Position numbers and translations under genes: made by a program | Assembly (NCBI GenBank): GCA_035561355.1 | Contig: DATMXS010000395.1 | Location: 1 to 22,310 of the forward strand | Direction: 5' to 3' | Length of the DNA stretch: 22,310 nucleotides | Source of the DNA: DATMXS01 sp035561355 | GTDB taxonomy: Bacteria; Acidobacteriota; Terriglobia; Bryobacterales; Bryobacteraceae | Shown: one piece after another, positions 1 to 6,396 of the stretch | How positions within the stretch are numbered: the stretch's first letter is position 1 | Layout of the letters: each line of letters opens with the position of its first letter | The notes under the pieces: generated by a model | Database searches by the model: none | The model's input: only the letters and a program-made list of their open reading frames with translations | Told to the model about the DNA's origin: nothing

Positions 1-170
1 GCCACGTCGGCGTAGTACTGGAGCAGGTCGCGTTTGGCGAGGCCCAGCTCAGGCCAGAACGGCTTGTCGAGGTTCGTGAGACGGACCTTGTGCGCGCCCA
101 CTTCCAGGTCGCAGGTCTTGCGGCCCGTCGGGATTTCGAGTCTCGGGTATTTTGCGAGTGCCGCGCTCAC
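1..170 (-). CDS. ligD: LigD-type DNA polymerase/primase domain, N-terminal fragment (cut by left edge)
   Basis: About 56 N-terminal residues are visible on the minus strand. The stretch HKVRLTNLDKPFWPELGLAK, followed by RDLLQYYADVA, is the typical opening of the LigD polymerase domain (archaeo-eukaryotic primase fold), which fills and extends ends during Ku-dependent non-homologous end joining. The start is GTG at 170. The frame is closed by a TAA at 177-179, so no earlier start is possible, and an AAGGG (174-178) lies just upstream, slightly close to the GTG. Because the rest is outside the window, I cannot tell whether this is a stand-alone polymerase or a multidomain LigD with ligase and phosphoesterase parts. 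No Ku gene is visible here. The family is reasonably sure from the motif; the symbol is less sure. Confidence 0.8.
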   Translation of the reverse strand, partial: MSAALAKYPRLEIPTGRKTCDLEVGAHKVRLTNLDKPFWPELGLAKRDLLQYYADV

Positions 171-509
171 TTGCCCTTACTCATCATGATGCTGCGGGCC
201 GTTCACCTGGATCAAGAAATGCATTGGCTTCGGGCGGCGTTCGAGGGTCGAGCGCTCCGAGTGGAATGTAGCAATTCCAAGGCCAATTACGACGGGCAGG
301 CGCACTCGCCATCCGGCTGTCCGCCCGGAAAAAAGGACGCTCTACGGGGAATTTATGCCTTCTCACCTCCTTTCGCACGGCCCGAAACGAGGGTTCGCAG
401 TAAGGAATTGCGAAGGGAACAGCCGTCATGTACATGCCCATGCGAGCCCGGGCGCGCCAAAGGACCGAACGGCATACCGCGTGCTTAAGCCAAGGGGATA
501 GGAGCGGTT
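171..509. other. 339-bp non-coding divergent region between ligD and a small-protein gene
   Basis: Open frames here lack family motifs and read like chance translations, so I call no gene. The stretch separates two divergent genes and should hold both promoters. It contains the hexamer TTCGCA at 372-377 and 394-399 (22 bp apart) and its inverse TGCGAA at 409-414. There is also a second small inverted repeat, GGAAT-N6-ATTCC, at 263-278. A weak plus-strand promoter candidate is TTGCGA (408-413), a 17-bp spacer, then TACATG (431-436). No terminator or structured RNA is evident. Confidence 0.5.
394..414. promoter_or_regulatory. candidate operator: TTCGCA-N9-TGCGAA inverted repeat
   Basis: Perfect 6-bp arms are separated by 9 bp, giving a 15-bp centre-to-centre repeat. 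A further direct copy of TTCGCA sits 22 bp (about two helical turns) upstream at 372-377. The right arm overlaps a weak -35-like TTGCGA. The arrangement fits a dimeric regulator site controlling the small genes or ligD, but six-base arms can arise by chance and no regulator can be named. Confidence 0.25.
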
Positions 510-746
510 ATGGGGAAGAAAGACGTTATCAAACCTGGACACTTCAAGTTAGCCGGGCGGCTGCGTCCGGGGCAGGACATCGTACAGGAGGACCAAAAGC
601 AAGAGTTTGCGACCGAGCAGGCACGTGAGGAGGACGCCGCGGCGGAAGAAGCTCCACTGCCCGGCATGAAACCAAAACCCAAACGCACGATGGCGGCGGG
701 CAAAGGCGGCGGTACCGGTTCCGCTGTGAAGCGCAGGAGGAAATGA
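510..746 (+). CDS. small highly charged protein of unknown function (78 aa)
   Basis: I do not recognise a family. The product is very hydrophilic with segregated charge: a mixed basic N-terminus, an acidic Glu/Asp-rich middle (roughly residues 23-47), and a Lys/Arg/Gly-rich tail (roughly 54-78) ending in KRRRK. In total I count 18 Lys/Arg and 11 Asp/Glu. There is no signal peptide, membrane segment or cysteine, so it is probably cytoplasmic and largely disordered; the tail could bind nucleic acid (inference). The ATG at 510 is supported by a clear AGGAG at 500-504 with a 5-base spacer. A second small charged gene follows after 19 bp, suggesting co-transcription. Longer minus-strand frames cover this stretch but have the Ser/Pro/Arg-rich look of antisense translations. 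Confidence 0.6.
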   Translation: MGKKDVIKPGHFKLAGRLRPGQDIVQEDQKQEFATEQAREEDAAAEEAPLPGMKPKPKRTMAAGKGGGTGSAVKRRRK

Positions 747-765
747 CCTGGCGCGTAAAGGCAGC

Positions 766-948
766 ATGGACCAACTGAGAGGCGATGACAAGAAAGCCGC
801 CGTGAAGGGAGTGCCGGGCGCATTCGGAATGAAGGATGAGGATCCTCGGCCGAAGGAGGGCGACAAACATTCCGGGATGCAGAAGAACCAGGAACCTGTG
901 AAGAGGCGCGAGAAGCGCGCGGCTGGGAAAGGGAGTGAACCGAAGTGA
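766..948 (+). CDS. small Lys-rich charged protein of unknown function (60 aa)
   Basis: No family recognised. The protein has 16 Lys/Arg and 11 Asp/Glu in 60 residues, is rich in Gly and Pro, and has no hydrophobic core or membrane segment, so it is likely disordered. It resembles its upstream neighbour in composition but does not align with it by eye. The ATG at 766 follows a modest AAAGG. Its 3' end overlaps the GTG start of the AI-2E-like gene by 14 bases, which suggests translational coupling across the three plus-strand genes 510-1453. The coding call rests on position, spacing and composition rather than homology, so it is moderately uncertain. Confidence 0.5.
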   Translation: MDQLRGDDKKAAVKGVPGAFGMKDEDPRPKEGDKHSGMQKNQEPVKRREKRAAGKGSEPK

Positions 949-1453
949 GTTGGAGCGGCGCGGGGGCGAACCACGGCGCCGCTCGCACTGGGCGCTTGCC
1001 GGTGAGGTAGGCGGGACGCTGGGCGCTTGGCTCAAGGGCCAGTTGATCGTTGCCTGCATCCTGAGCGTCCTTTACGCGGTGGGTTTTGCCGCCGTGCGCC
1101 TGCCCTTCTGGTACTTGCTGGCGCCCGTCTGCGGCTTCTTGAATTTCATCCCGTACTTCGGCTACCTCGTCGGGCTGGGCTTGACCGCCCTGGTCGGTTT
1201 GCTAGGCGGCTTGAGCTTCGAGCGGTTGATTGCGGTGGTTCTGGTGTATGTGGCGGTGGGGGCAATTGAAAGCTGGGTTCTGACGCCGCGGATTCTGGGC
1301 AAGCGGCTTGGACTTCGGCCGTTATATGTATTCCTGGCGATCCTCGTGGCAGGAACGGGTTTCGGGTTTATTGGCCTGCTGCTGGCAGTACCGGTGCTTG
1401 CGGTCGGCATGGTGGTCTGGAGGTTCTACGGGACACGCCCGGCGCAAGAGTAG
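935..1453 (+). CDS. half-length AI-2E family (DUF20/PerM-like) membrane transporter
   Basis: The 172-residue product matches only the C-terminal half of the AI-2E/PerM family, whose members usually have about 350 residues and around eight membrane segments. Diagnostic pieces are WLKGQLIVA (about 32-40), NFIPYFG (70-76), LTPRILGKRLGL (116-127) and GLLLAVP (147-153). About four or five hydrophobic segments lie between residues 36 and 163. The GTG at 935 has AAAGGGA directly upstream and overlaps the previous gene. The same frame is closed by TGA at 899-901, and no N-terminal half is visible upstream in any frame. It may be a decayed remnant or a genuinely short form. The family includes quorum-signal exporters and Na+/H+ antiporters; the substrate here cannot be inferred. 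Confidence 0.7.
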   Translation: MNRSELERRGGEPRRRSHWALAGEVGGTLGAWLKGQLIVACILSVLYAVGFAAVRLPFWYLLAPVCGFLNFIPYFGYLVGLGLTALVGLLGGLSFERLIAVVLVYVAVGAIESWVLTPRILGKRLGLRPLYVFLAILVAGTGFGFIGLLLAVPVLAVGMVVWRFYGTRPAQE

Positions 1454-1489
1454 CGTGGCGACATCCGACGGCAAAGGGCTAAATCGATC

Positions 1490-3925
1490 ATGACGGACTA
1501 CACGCGGGTGGAAGGATCGAAGACGCACGGTCTCAGGGGGAATGCTGCGCCGCGCGAAGCGTGTCCGCTGGACCGCGTTGAGGAGTCCGGAACCGGCGCA
1601 ACCCGCGAAGACACCGGGCAAGCCCTGCGGGAGAGTGAGCGGCGCTTCGGGCAACTCGCTGACGCTATCCCGCATTTGGTGTGGACCACCGACGCCGAAG
1701 GCCGTCACGAGTACTTCAACCACCGCTGGTACGAGTACACGGGCACCACTCTGAAACATGTGCGCGGCCATGGCTGGATGACGGTCCTTCATCCCGACGA
1801 CGTGGAGCCGACCCGAGAGCGCTGGCGCCGTTCGGTGGAGAGCGGAGAAGTATACGAGGCCGAGTACCGGTTGCGCTCCGCGGCCGGCGACTACAGGTGG
1901 TTTCTTGGGCGTGCAGAACCGATACGCGACGCTTCTGGCAGAGTCGCTCGCTGGTTCGGCACTTGCACGGATATCGATGACCAACGCCGAGCCGAGGAGG
2001 CGCTCAACGTCAGCCGCGAACGGTTCGACATGCTGATCGGATCCGTTGAGGTCGGCGTCTGGTACTGCGATCTGCCAATGCGCACCCTGGCCTGTGATGC
2101 GACTTGCAGGCGCCATATTGGGCTGCCGCCCGAAGCCGAGGTCACGTTTGAGAGCTTTTATGCTCAGTTGCATCCGGATGACCGCGAGCGCACGCGCCAC
2201 GCGATCAGGACTTCCATACATCAGCGGATACCGTTCGATGTGCAATACCGCACTGTGGGAGACGATGGCGGTGTGCGGTGGGTCCGGGGAATTGGGCGCG
2301 TGTTCTATTCCAAGGACGGCCACCCCGTGCGCTTCGATGGCGTGACCCTCGACATCTCCGAGCAGAAGCACAGGGAGGAGTTGCTGCGCGAGAGCCAGGA
2401 GCGGCTCCAGGCCGCGCTGGACGCCTCCGACACCGGCATCTTCCGCTGGGACATACAAGCGGGAACTCTGCATTGGGACGATCGCCTCCGGCGCATGTTC
2501 GGGCTCGAGCCCGGCGACGAGATGCGCGACCTGACTAGCTTCTTGCGGCACGTCCACCCGGAGGACCACTCCGCCGTGCTCGACGCGATCAGGCTTTCGG
2601 CGGAAGCAGGCGCGGATTTCGAATTGGAGTTCCGCACCGTGTGGCCGGATGGCTCCGTTCGCTGGATCGCCGAGAAGGGCCGCACCGTGTGTGCGCCCGA
2701 TGGCCGGCCGCTATATGTGACGGGCGCCTGCATGGATTTGACGGAACGCCGGCTCGGAGAAGAAGCCATGCGCCAGGCCCAAAAGCTCGAGAGCCTGGGT
2801 GTCCTTGCGGGCGGCATTGCCCACGACTTCAACAATCTCTTGATGGGGATCATGGGCAACGCAAGCCTGGTGCAGGAATCATTGCCTGAGACTCACCCCG
2901 ACTGGGGGCGGCTCCAGGGTGTACTGCGTGCGAGCGAGCGCGCTGCGGACCTCACCCGGCAGTTACTCGCTTACGCCGGCAAAGGCCAGTTCCTCTTCGA
3001 ATTTGTTGACCTCTCCGCCCTTGTTCGTGAGATCGACGCCCTGATCGAAACCTCGATTCCAAGGCGAGTGAAACTCGTCACGGACTTGGCTGACGGCCTC
3101 CCGCTGATCGAGGCCGATCGGGGTCAACTGCAGCAGGTTGTCATGAACCTGCTGCTGAACGGCGCAGAGGCCGTACCTGAACATCTGCACGGCATGGTGC
3201 GGGTCACGACTTTCTCTCGGCGGTACGGTACCGCGGCTCTGGCCGGCTTCGTGGGTCCGGCGGCGGCGGCGCCCGGCTTCTACGTGGGTCTCGAGGTGCA
3301 AGACACCGGCGCCGGAATGGATCAGGCCACAATATCCCGCATCTTCGATCCGTTTTTCACAACGAAGTTCACCGGCCGGGGCTTGGGTCTCTCCGCCGTG
3401 CAGGGCATCGTGCGCGCGTGCCGGGGCGGGATGCGCGTCGCGAGCGCTCCTGGTGGCGGGAGCACGTTCACCGTTCTCTTCCCCGCCGCTTCGCCGGACA
3501 TAGACGCGCCGGAGGCCGCCACCGCCGCGCAGCCGCGTTTCGGACGGGGCACCATTCTTGTGGTGGATGACGACGCGCTGGTCCGCAAGACCGTCCCGAA
3601 GGCTCTTGAGCGCTACGGCTATACGGTGATAACTGCCGAGGACGCGCAGGCCGGCGTGGAGGCGTTCACCGCCAGCGCCGCCGAGATTGTACTCGTCGTG
3701 CTGGATCTAACCACGCCTGTAACGGGCGCCGGGGAGGCACTCCGGCGCATTCAAGCCATTGAGCCTGAAGCTCCTGTGCTGCTCTCCAGCGGCGTTACGG
3801 AAGCCGACGCTCTGCAGCCTCTTGAAGGCAAGCCGCCGGCCGGCTTCATCCAGAAGCCATACAGTCCCAGCCTTCTTGCTGAGAAGGTGACCGCGCTGCT
3901 CCTGCGGCTGCATGGATCGGCGTAG
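1490..3925 (+). CDS. hybrid sensor histidine kinase, three PAS domains plus receiver
   Basis: This 811-residue protein has three PAS/PAC modules (about 45-170, 175-297 and 303-424), a HisKA dimerisation domain with H445 in GGIAHDFNN, a HATPase domain and a C-terminal receiver. The ATPase domain shows an N-box (MNLLLNGAEA, about 550), DTGAGM (about 605) and GRGLGLS (about 629). The receiver starts near 688 with ILVVDDD, has acceptor D739 and conserved K789. It shows no signal peptide or membrane segment, so it should sense a cytoplasmic cue, possibly redox, light or a ligand through PAS. The ATG at 1490 has AAAGGG about 11 bases upstream. In the receiver the acceptor reads DLTTP rather than the common DLxMP. 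No separate response regulator is adjacent, so the output partner is unknown. Confidence 0.93.
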   Translation: MTDYTRVEGSKTHGLRGNAAPREACPLDRVEESGTGATREDTGQALRESERRFGQLADAIPHLVWTTDAEGRHEYFNHRWYEYTGTTLKHVRGHGWMTVLHPDDVEPTRERWRRSVESGEVYEAEYRLRSAAGDYRWFLGRAEPIRDASGRVARWFGTCTDIDDQRRAEEALNVSRERFDMLIGSVEVGVWYCDLPMRTLACDATCRRHIGLPPEAEVTFESFYAQLHPDDRERTRHAIRTSIHQRIPFDVQYRTVGDDGGVRWVRGIGRVFYSKDGHPVRFDGVTLDISEQKHREELLRESQERLQAALDASDTGIFRWDIQAGTLHWDDRLRRMFGLEPGDEMRDLTSFLRHVHPEDHSAVLDAIRLSAEAGADFELEFRTVWPDGSVRWIAEKGRTVCAPDGRPLYVTGACMDLTERRLGEEAMRQAQKLESLGVLAGGIAHDFNNLLMGIMGNASLVQESLPETHPDWGRLQGVLRASERAADLTRQLLAYAGKGQFLFEFVDLSALVREIDALIETSIPRRVKLVTDLADGLPLIEADRGQLQQVVMNLLLNGAEAVPEHLHGMVRVTTFSRRYGTAALAGFVGPAAAAPGFYVGLEVQDTGAGMDQATISRIFDPFFTTKFTGRGLGLSAVQGIVRACRGGMRVASAPGGGSTFTVLFPAASPDIDAPEAATAAQPRFGRGTILVVDDDALVRKTVPKALERYGYTVITAEDAQAGVEAFTASAAEIVLVVLDLTTPVTGAGEALRRIQAIEPEAPVLLSSGVTEADALQPLEGKPPAGFIQKPYSPSLLAEKVTALLLRLHGSA

Positions 3926-3931
3926 TCCAGC

Positions 3932-4402
3932 TTACTGTGCCGGAGGAGGAGCAGCCTCTGGAGCGGGAATACGCGTCACGCACACCGGCCAGGGAGAGAA
4001 CCCGAGCGTCGTGTTCGAGCGCTCGTACCAAAGCGGGACGTCGCGCCCGGTGGGTGATGTCAACGTCACAATGACGCCCGTGTTGCAGAAGCTCGTCTTC
4101 TTGACGCCGGCGCGGGAGGGATCCGCGAACTCGCTCTTCGGTCCCCAATCTTCGAGGAACTTTTCAAAGGAGTAATCCCGGCACGGCTGTTCGCAGCCCC
4201 ACATCCGGTAGGCGGTCTGATAATCGTGCCTGCGGAGGGAATCCAGGAATTGATTGGCGAAGCGCCGCGCGGGGTACGTGCGAAGAACGAAGTACCCCGC
4301 AATGATGGCGATTGTCAGAACAATGGCCGATACCACAAGCCACCGGACAACCTTTTCGCGCCGTTGATCTCCGACGCCATAATCCTCAAGGAATCCCGGC
4401 AT
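3932..4402 (-). CDS. single-pass membrane-anchored protein of unknown function (156 aa)
   Basis: A short charged N-terminus is followed by one strong membrane segment (about residues 20-40) and an extracytoplasmic domain of about 110 residues. The stretch from NQFLDSLRRHDYQTAYRMW (50-68) resembles the first helices of NTF2-like/DUF4864-type accessory domains; this is a weak resemblance, not an assignment. Four cysteines (C70, C74, C106, C141) lie in the exported part and could form disulfides. The C-terminus is Pro/Ala-rich. It follows the Skp-like gene after 42 bp on the same strand and is convergent with the sensor kinase (6-bp gap). No strong ribosome-binding site precedes the ATG, but a TACAAT occurs 11 bases upstream. 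Confidence 0.7.
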   Translation of the reverse strand: MPGFLEDYGVGDQRREKVVRWLVVSAIVLTIAIIAGYFVLRTYPARRFANQFLDSLRRHDYQTAYRMWGCEQPCRDYSFEKFLEDWGPKSEFADPSRAGVKKTSFCNTGVIVTLTSPTGRDVPLWYERSNTTLGFSPWPVCVTRIPAPEAAPPPAQ

Positions 4403-4421
4403 ACGCTAGCGTAATTGTACA

Positions 4422-4436
4422 GCGCCTCGAAGGCGC
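4422..4436 (-). terminator. small hairpin between the Skp-like gene and the membrane-protein gene
   Basis: On the minus strand GCGCCT-TCG-AGGCGC can form a 6-bp GC stem with a 3-base loop, just downstream of the Skp-like stop codon. No T-tract follows, so intrinsic termination would be inefficient. It may be an attenuator or 3'-end stabiliser, or may be incidental. Confidence 0.3.
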
Positions 4437-4444
4437 CTCCCGCG

Positions 4445-4984
4445 CTATTTTGCGGGAGCGGCCGGCGCGGCGCCGCCCTTGTTGTACTCGGCGATGGCTT
4501 CCTTGGTGATATCAACGGCCGGGCGGGCGAAAATGGTGCTGCCCGTATCGATCACAATGTCGAATCCGCGCGCGTCCGCCACCCGGCGCACCGCGTCGGC
4601 CATCTTCCGGCCGGCGCCTGACAGAATGGTGTTCCGCTCGGCTTCGACTTCCTGCTGGAGGTCCTCGCCCAGGCGCTGGAGGTCGCGCTGGCGGCGCTGG
4701 CCCTGGAACGTGAGTTCGCTCTCCTGGTCGGGTGTCAGTTTCCCCTGGCCGGCCTGGAGCTTGCTCTGAATATCCTGGAGTTCCGTCTGGATCTTCTGAA
4801 GCTCCGCCTGACGCGGCTTGTACTTAGCTTCGAGCTCAGCCGAAGCCTTCTTGATCTCGTCCGTCTCGAGAACGGCCTGCTGCATGTTGACGACGGCAAT
4901 CTTGTTCTGTGCGGCGGCTGCTCCGGCGAACATCAGCGCGGACGCGGCCATGATCAGAAAACGGTGAAGAACCATACGGGGCAT
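4445..4984 (-). CDS. Skp/OmpH-family periplasmic chaperone
   Basis: This is a 179-residue protein when started at the ATG at 4984. A signal peptide (about 1-26, hydrophobic core LIMAASALMFAGAAAA) is followed by KIAVVNMQQAVLET, the conserved opening of the OmpH/Skp family. Next comes a long Gln/Glu/Lys-rich coiled coil (about 45-130) forming the tentacles, and a C-terminal beta part with GFDIVIDT and an Ala/Pro-rich tail. Skp-type trimers hold unfolded outer-membrane proteins in the periplasm before delivery to the Bam complex. The frame stays open 28 codons upstream, but that extension precedes the signal peptide and is unlikely; AAGGA lies about 12 bases before 4984. It sits between groES and a membrane-anchored protein, which gives a protein-folding/envelope context. 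No bamA or lpxD is adjacent in this window. Confidence 0.9.
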   Translation of the reverse strand: MPRMVLHRFLIMAASALMFAGAAAAQNKIAVVNMQQAVLETDEIKKASAELEAKYKPRQAELQKIQTELQDIQSKLQAGQGKLTPDQESELTFQGQRRQRDLQRLGEDLQQEVEAERNTILSGAGRKMADAVRRVADARGFDIVIDTGSTIFARPAVDITKEAIAEYNKGGAAPAAPAK

Positions 4985-5068
4985 GGGTACGGGTGTTCCT
5001 TCGAATTTGAATGTATCAGGGTACCACGGGCGGAGGCGGCCGCACGGGCGGCGCCCCGCGCCTCGCAA

Positions 5069-5362
5069 TCACGACTTCGGCAGGACCGCCAGAATCTCAT
5101 CCTCGCGGACGATCAGGTACTCCGTGCCTTCTATCTTCACTTCCGAGCCGGAATACTTGCCGAAGAGAATCCGGTCGCCCACCTTTACGTCTATCGGCGC
5201 ACGATCGCCGGTCTCGAGCATCTTTCCGTTCCCGACGCCCATCACCTCGCCTTGTTGGGGCTTCTCCTTGGCTGTGTCGGGCACGATGATGCTGCCGATC
5301 ACGCCCTCCTGCTCCTCGAACCGCTTCACAAGAACCCGATCCTGTAGTGGACGAATATTCAT
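5069..5362 (-). CDS. groES: GroES co-chaperonin (Hsp10)
   Basis: The 97-residue length and sequence are typical of GroES. It starts MNIRPLQDRVLVKR, has a mobile loop at about 17-32 (hydrophobic IIV at 25-27, then PDTAKEKPQQGEV), the GDRILFGKYSG segment, and ends EYLIVREDEILAVLPKS. It caps GroEL during ATP-driven folding. The frame extends 44 codons further upstream, but the ATG at 5362 has an ideal AAGGAG with a 6-base spacer and matches the family start. No groEL follows: the next gene is Skp-like. It could therefore be a second groES copy or a split groES/groEL arrangement. No CIRCE-type inverted repeat was seen upstream. Confidence 0.96.
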   Translation of the reverse strand: MNIRPLQDRVLVKRFEEQEGVIGSIIVPDTAKEKPQQGEVMGVGNGKMLETGDRAPIDVKVGDRILFGKYSGSEVKIEGTEYLIVREDEILAVLPKS

Positions 5363-5383
5363 CGCGCACTCCTTCCTCCGCCC

Positions 5384-5389
5384 ATTATA
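5384..5389 (-). promoter_or_regulatory. -10 box (TATAAT) of groES
   Basis: An exact TATAAT on the minus strand lies 21 bases before the groES start, in otherwise GC-rich DNA and just upstream of the GGAGGAAGGAG ribosome-binding region. It implies a leader of about 15 bases. No good -35 hexamer stands 16-18 bp upstream. Confidence 0.5.
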
Positions 5390-5427
5390 GAAATCATGTT
5401 GTGTGTCGCGTGCTACGATCACGCCTG

Positions 5428-6396
5428 ATGCGCAAAATTCGGGTGGTCGTGATTGGCGCTGGCGCGTTCGGCCGGAATCACATTCGCGTGGCAAGCCGTG
5501 CGGAACGGGTGGAACTGGCCGGCGTCGTTGACGCGGACGACGCCCGCGCCGAGGCCGCCGCAGCCGAATTTGGCTGCCCCGTGCTGAGCCTCGCGGACGT
5601 GCCCGCGCGCGCTGACGCCGCCATCATCGCCGTTCCCACCAGCGCACACGCTTCCACCGGCTGCGCGCTGCTCGAAGCCGGGGTGGACGTACTGGTAGAA
5701 AAGCCGATTGCGCCGGACCTCGCCTCGGCGCGCCGCTTGATCGACATTGCCGCGACGCACGGCCGCGTGCTTCAGGTGGGCCATCTCGAGCGCTTCAACC
5801 CGGCCGTCATCGCGCTCCGCCCGGCCGTCACGCTGCCCCTGTTCTTCGAGGTGCACCGCCTCAGCGTGTTCAGCTCCCGGAGCCTCGACGTGGACGTCGT
5901 CCTCGACCTCATGATCCACGACCTCGACATCGTCCTCGCACTCACCGGCGCCTGGCCCGAGGAGATCCGCGCCGCGGGCATCTCCATCCTCTCCCGCAAG
6001 GTGGACATCGCCACCGCGCGCCTCGCGTTTCCGAACGGGTGCGTGGCGAACCTTACGGCCAGCCGGGTTTCGACCGAGAAGGTTAGGAAACTCAGGGTAT
6101 TCCAGCCGCGTCAGTACATTTCGCTAGACTACGCGCGCCAGGACGCCGCGGTATTCGAGGTGGGCGGAGCATCGGCTACGGTGCCGCAGATAGGGTTCCG
6201 GACGCTACCGGTCCAGAAGGACGAGCCGCTCCGATTGGAGTTGGAGAGCTTCCTGGACGCAGTGGAGCGGCGGGCGGCGCCAGCGGTGACGGGAGAGGAT
6301 GGAGCCCGCGCTCTCGAAGCCGCGCTGGCCGTCCTTGATAAAATTGAAGAGCACTCCCGTCTCGTGGATCAATCGCTGGCGGTCTGGAAGCCTTAA
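5428..6396 (+). CDS. Gfo/Idh/MocA family NAD(P)-dependent oxidoreductase
   Basis: The 322-residue product has an N-terminal Rossmann fold with GAGAFG (10-15), the EKP motif (E91-K92-P93) and the C-terminal-domain motif around H164 and D167 (MIHDLDI), the usual catalytic layout of the family. The stretch VGHLERFNP resembles members found in lipid A/LPS loci such as GnnA-like UDP-GlcNAc 3-dehydrogenases. That specific role is only a suggestion, since no partner aminotransferase is visible. The ATG at 5428 starts the nucleotide-binding strand MRKIRVVVIGAG; an upstream in-frame extension overlaps the groES start and is rejected. The gene is divergent from groES, and its TAA stop shares a base with the next ATG, so it is translationally coupled to the TonB-like gene. 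Confidence 0.88.
   Translation: MRKIRVVVIGAGAFGRNHIRVASRAERVELAGVVDADDARAEAAAAEFGCPVLSLADVPARADAAIIAVPTSAHASTGCALLEAGVDVLVEKPIAPDLASARRLIDIAATHGRVLQVGHLERFNPAVIALRPAVTLPLFFEVHRLSVFSSRSLDVDVVLDLMIHDLDIVLALTGAWPEEIRAAGISILSRKVDIATARLAFPNGCVANLTASRVSTEKVRKLRVFQPRQYISLDYARQDAAVFEVGGASATVPQIGFRTLPVQKDEPLRLELESFLDAVERRAAPAVTGEDGARALEAALAVLDKIEEHSRLVDQSLAVWKP

Noticed and set aside
393..420. LexA/SOS box (GTTC ... GAAC) near ligD
   Set aside because: GTTC and GAAC are 20 bp apart, which does not fit known LexA spacings; I keep only the general operator candidate.
90..488. Plus-strand 132-codon open frame across the ligD start and the intergenic region
   Set aside because: It overlaps the start of the LigD-type gene antisense and shows no motif or ribosome-binding site.
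485..1059. Three overlapping minus-strand open frames of 141-171 codons over the small charged genes
   Set aside because: They are rich in Ser, Pro, Arg and Cys without any domain pattern, as expected opposite GC-rich coding DNA; the plus-strand frames have good ribosome-binding sites and overlap the AI-2E-like gene.
1322..2569. 415-codon minus-strand open frame
   Set aside because: It lies antisense to the AI-2E-like and sensor-kinase genes, whose domains are unambiguous on the plus strand.
5363..5427. CIRCE heat-shock operator upstream of groES
   Set aside because: No TTAGCACTC-N9-GAGTGCTAA-like inverted repeat is present in the 65-bp divergent gap.
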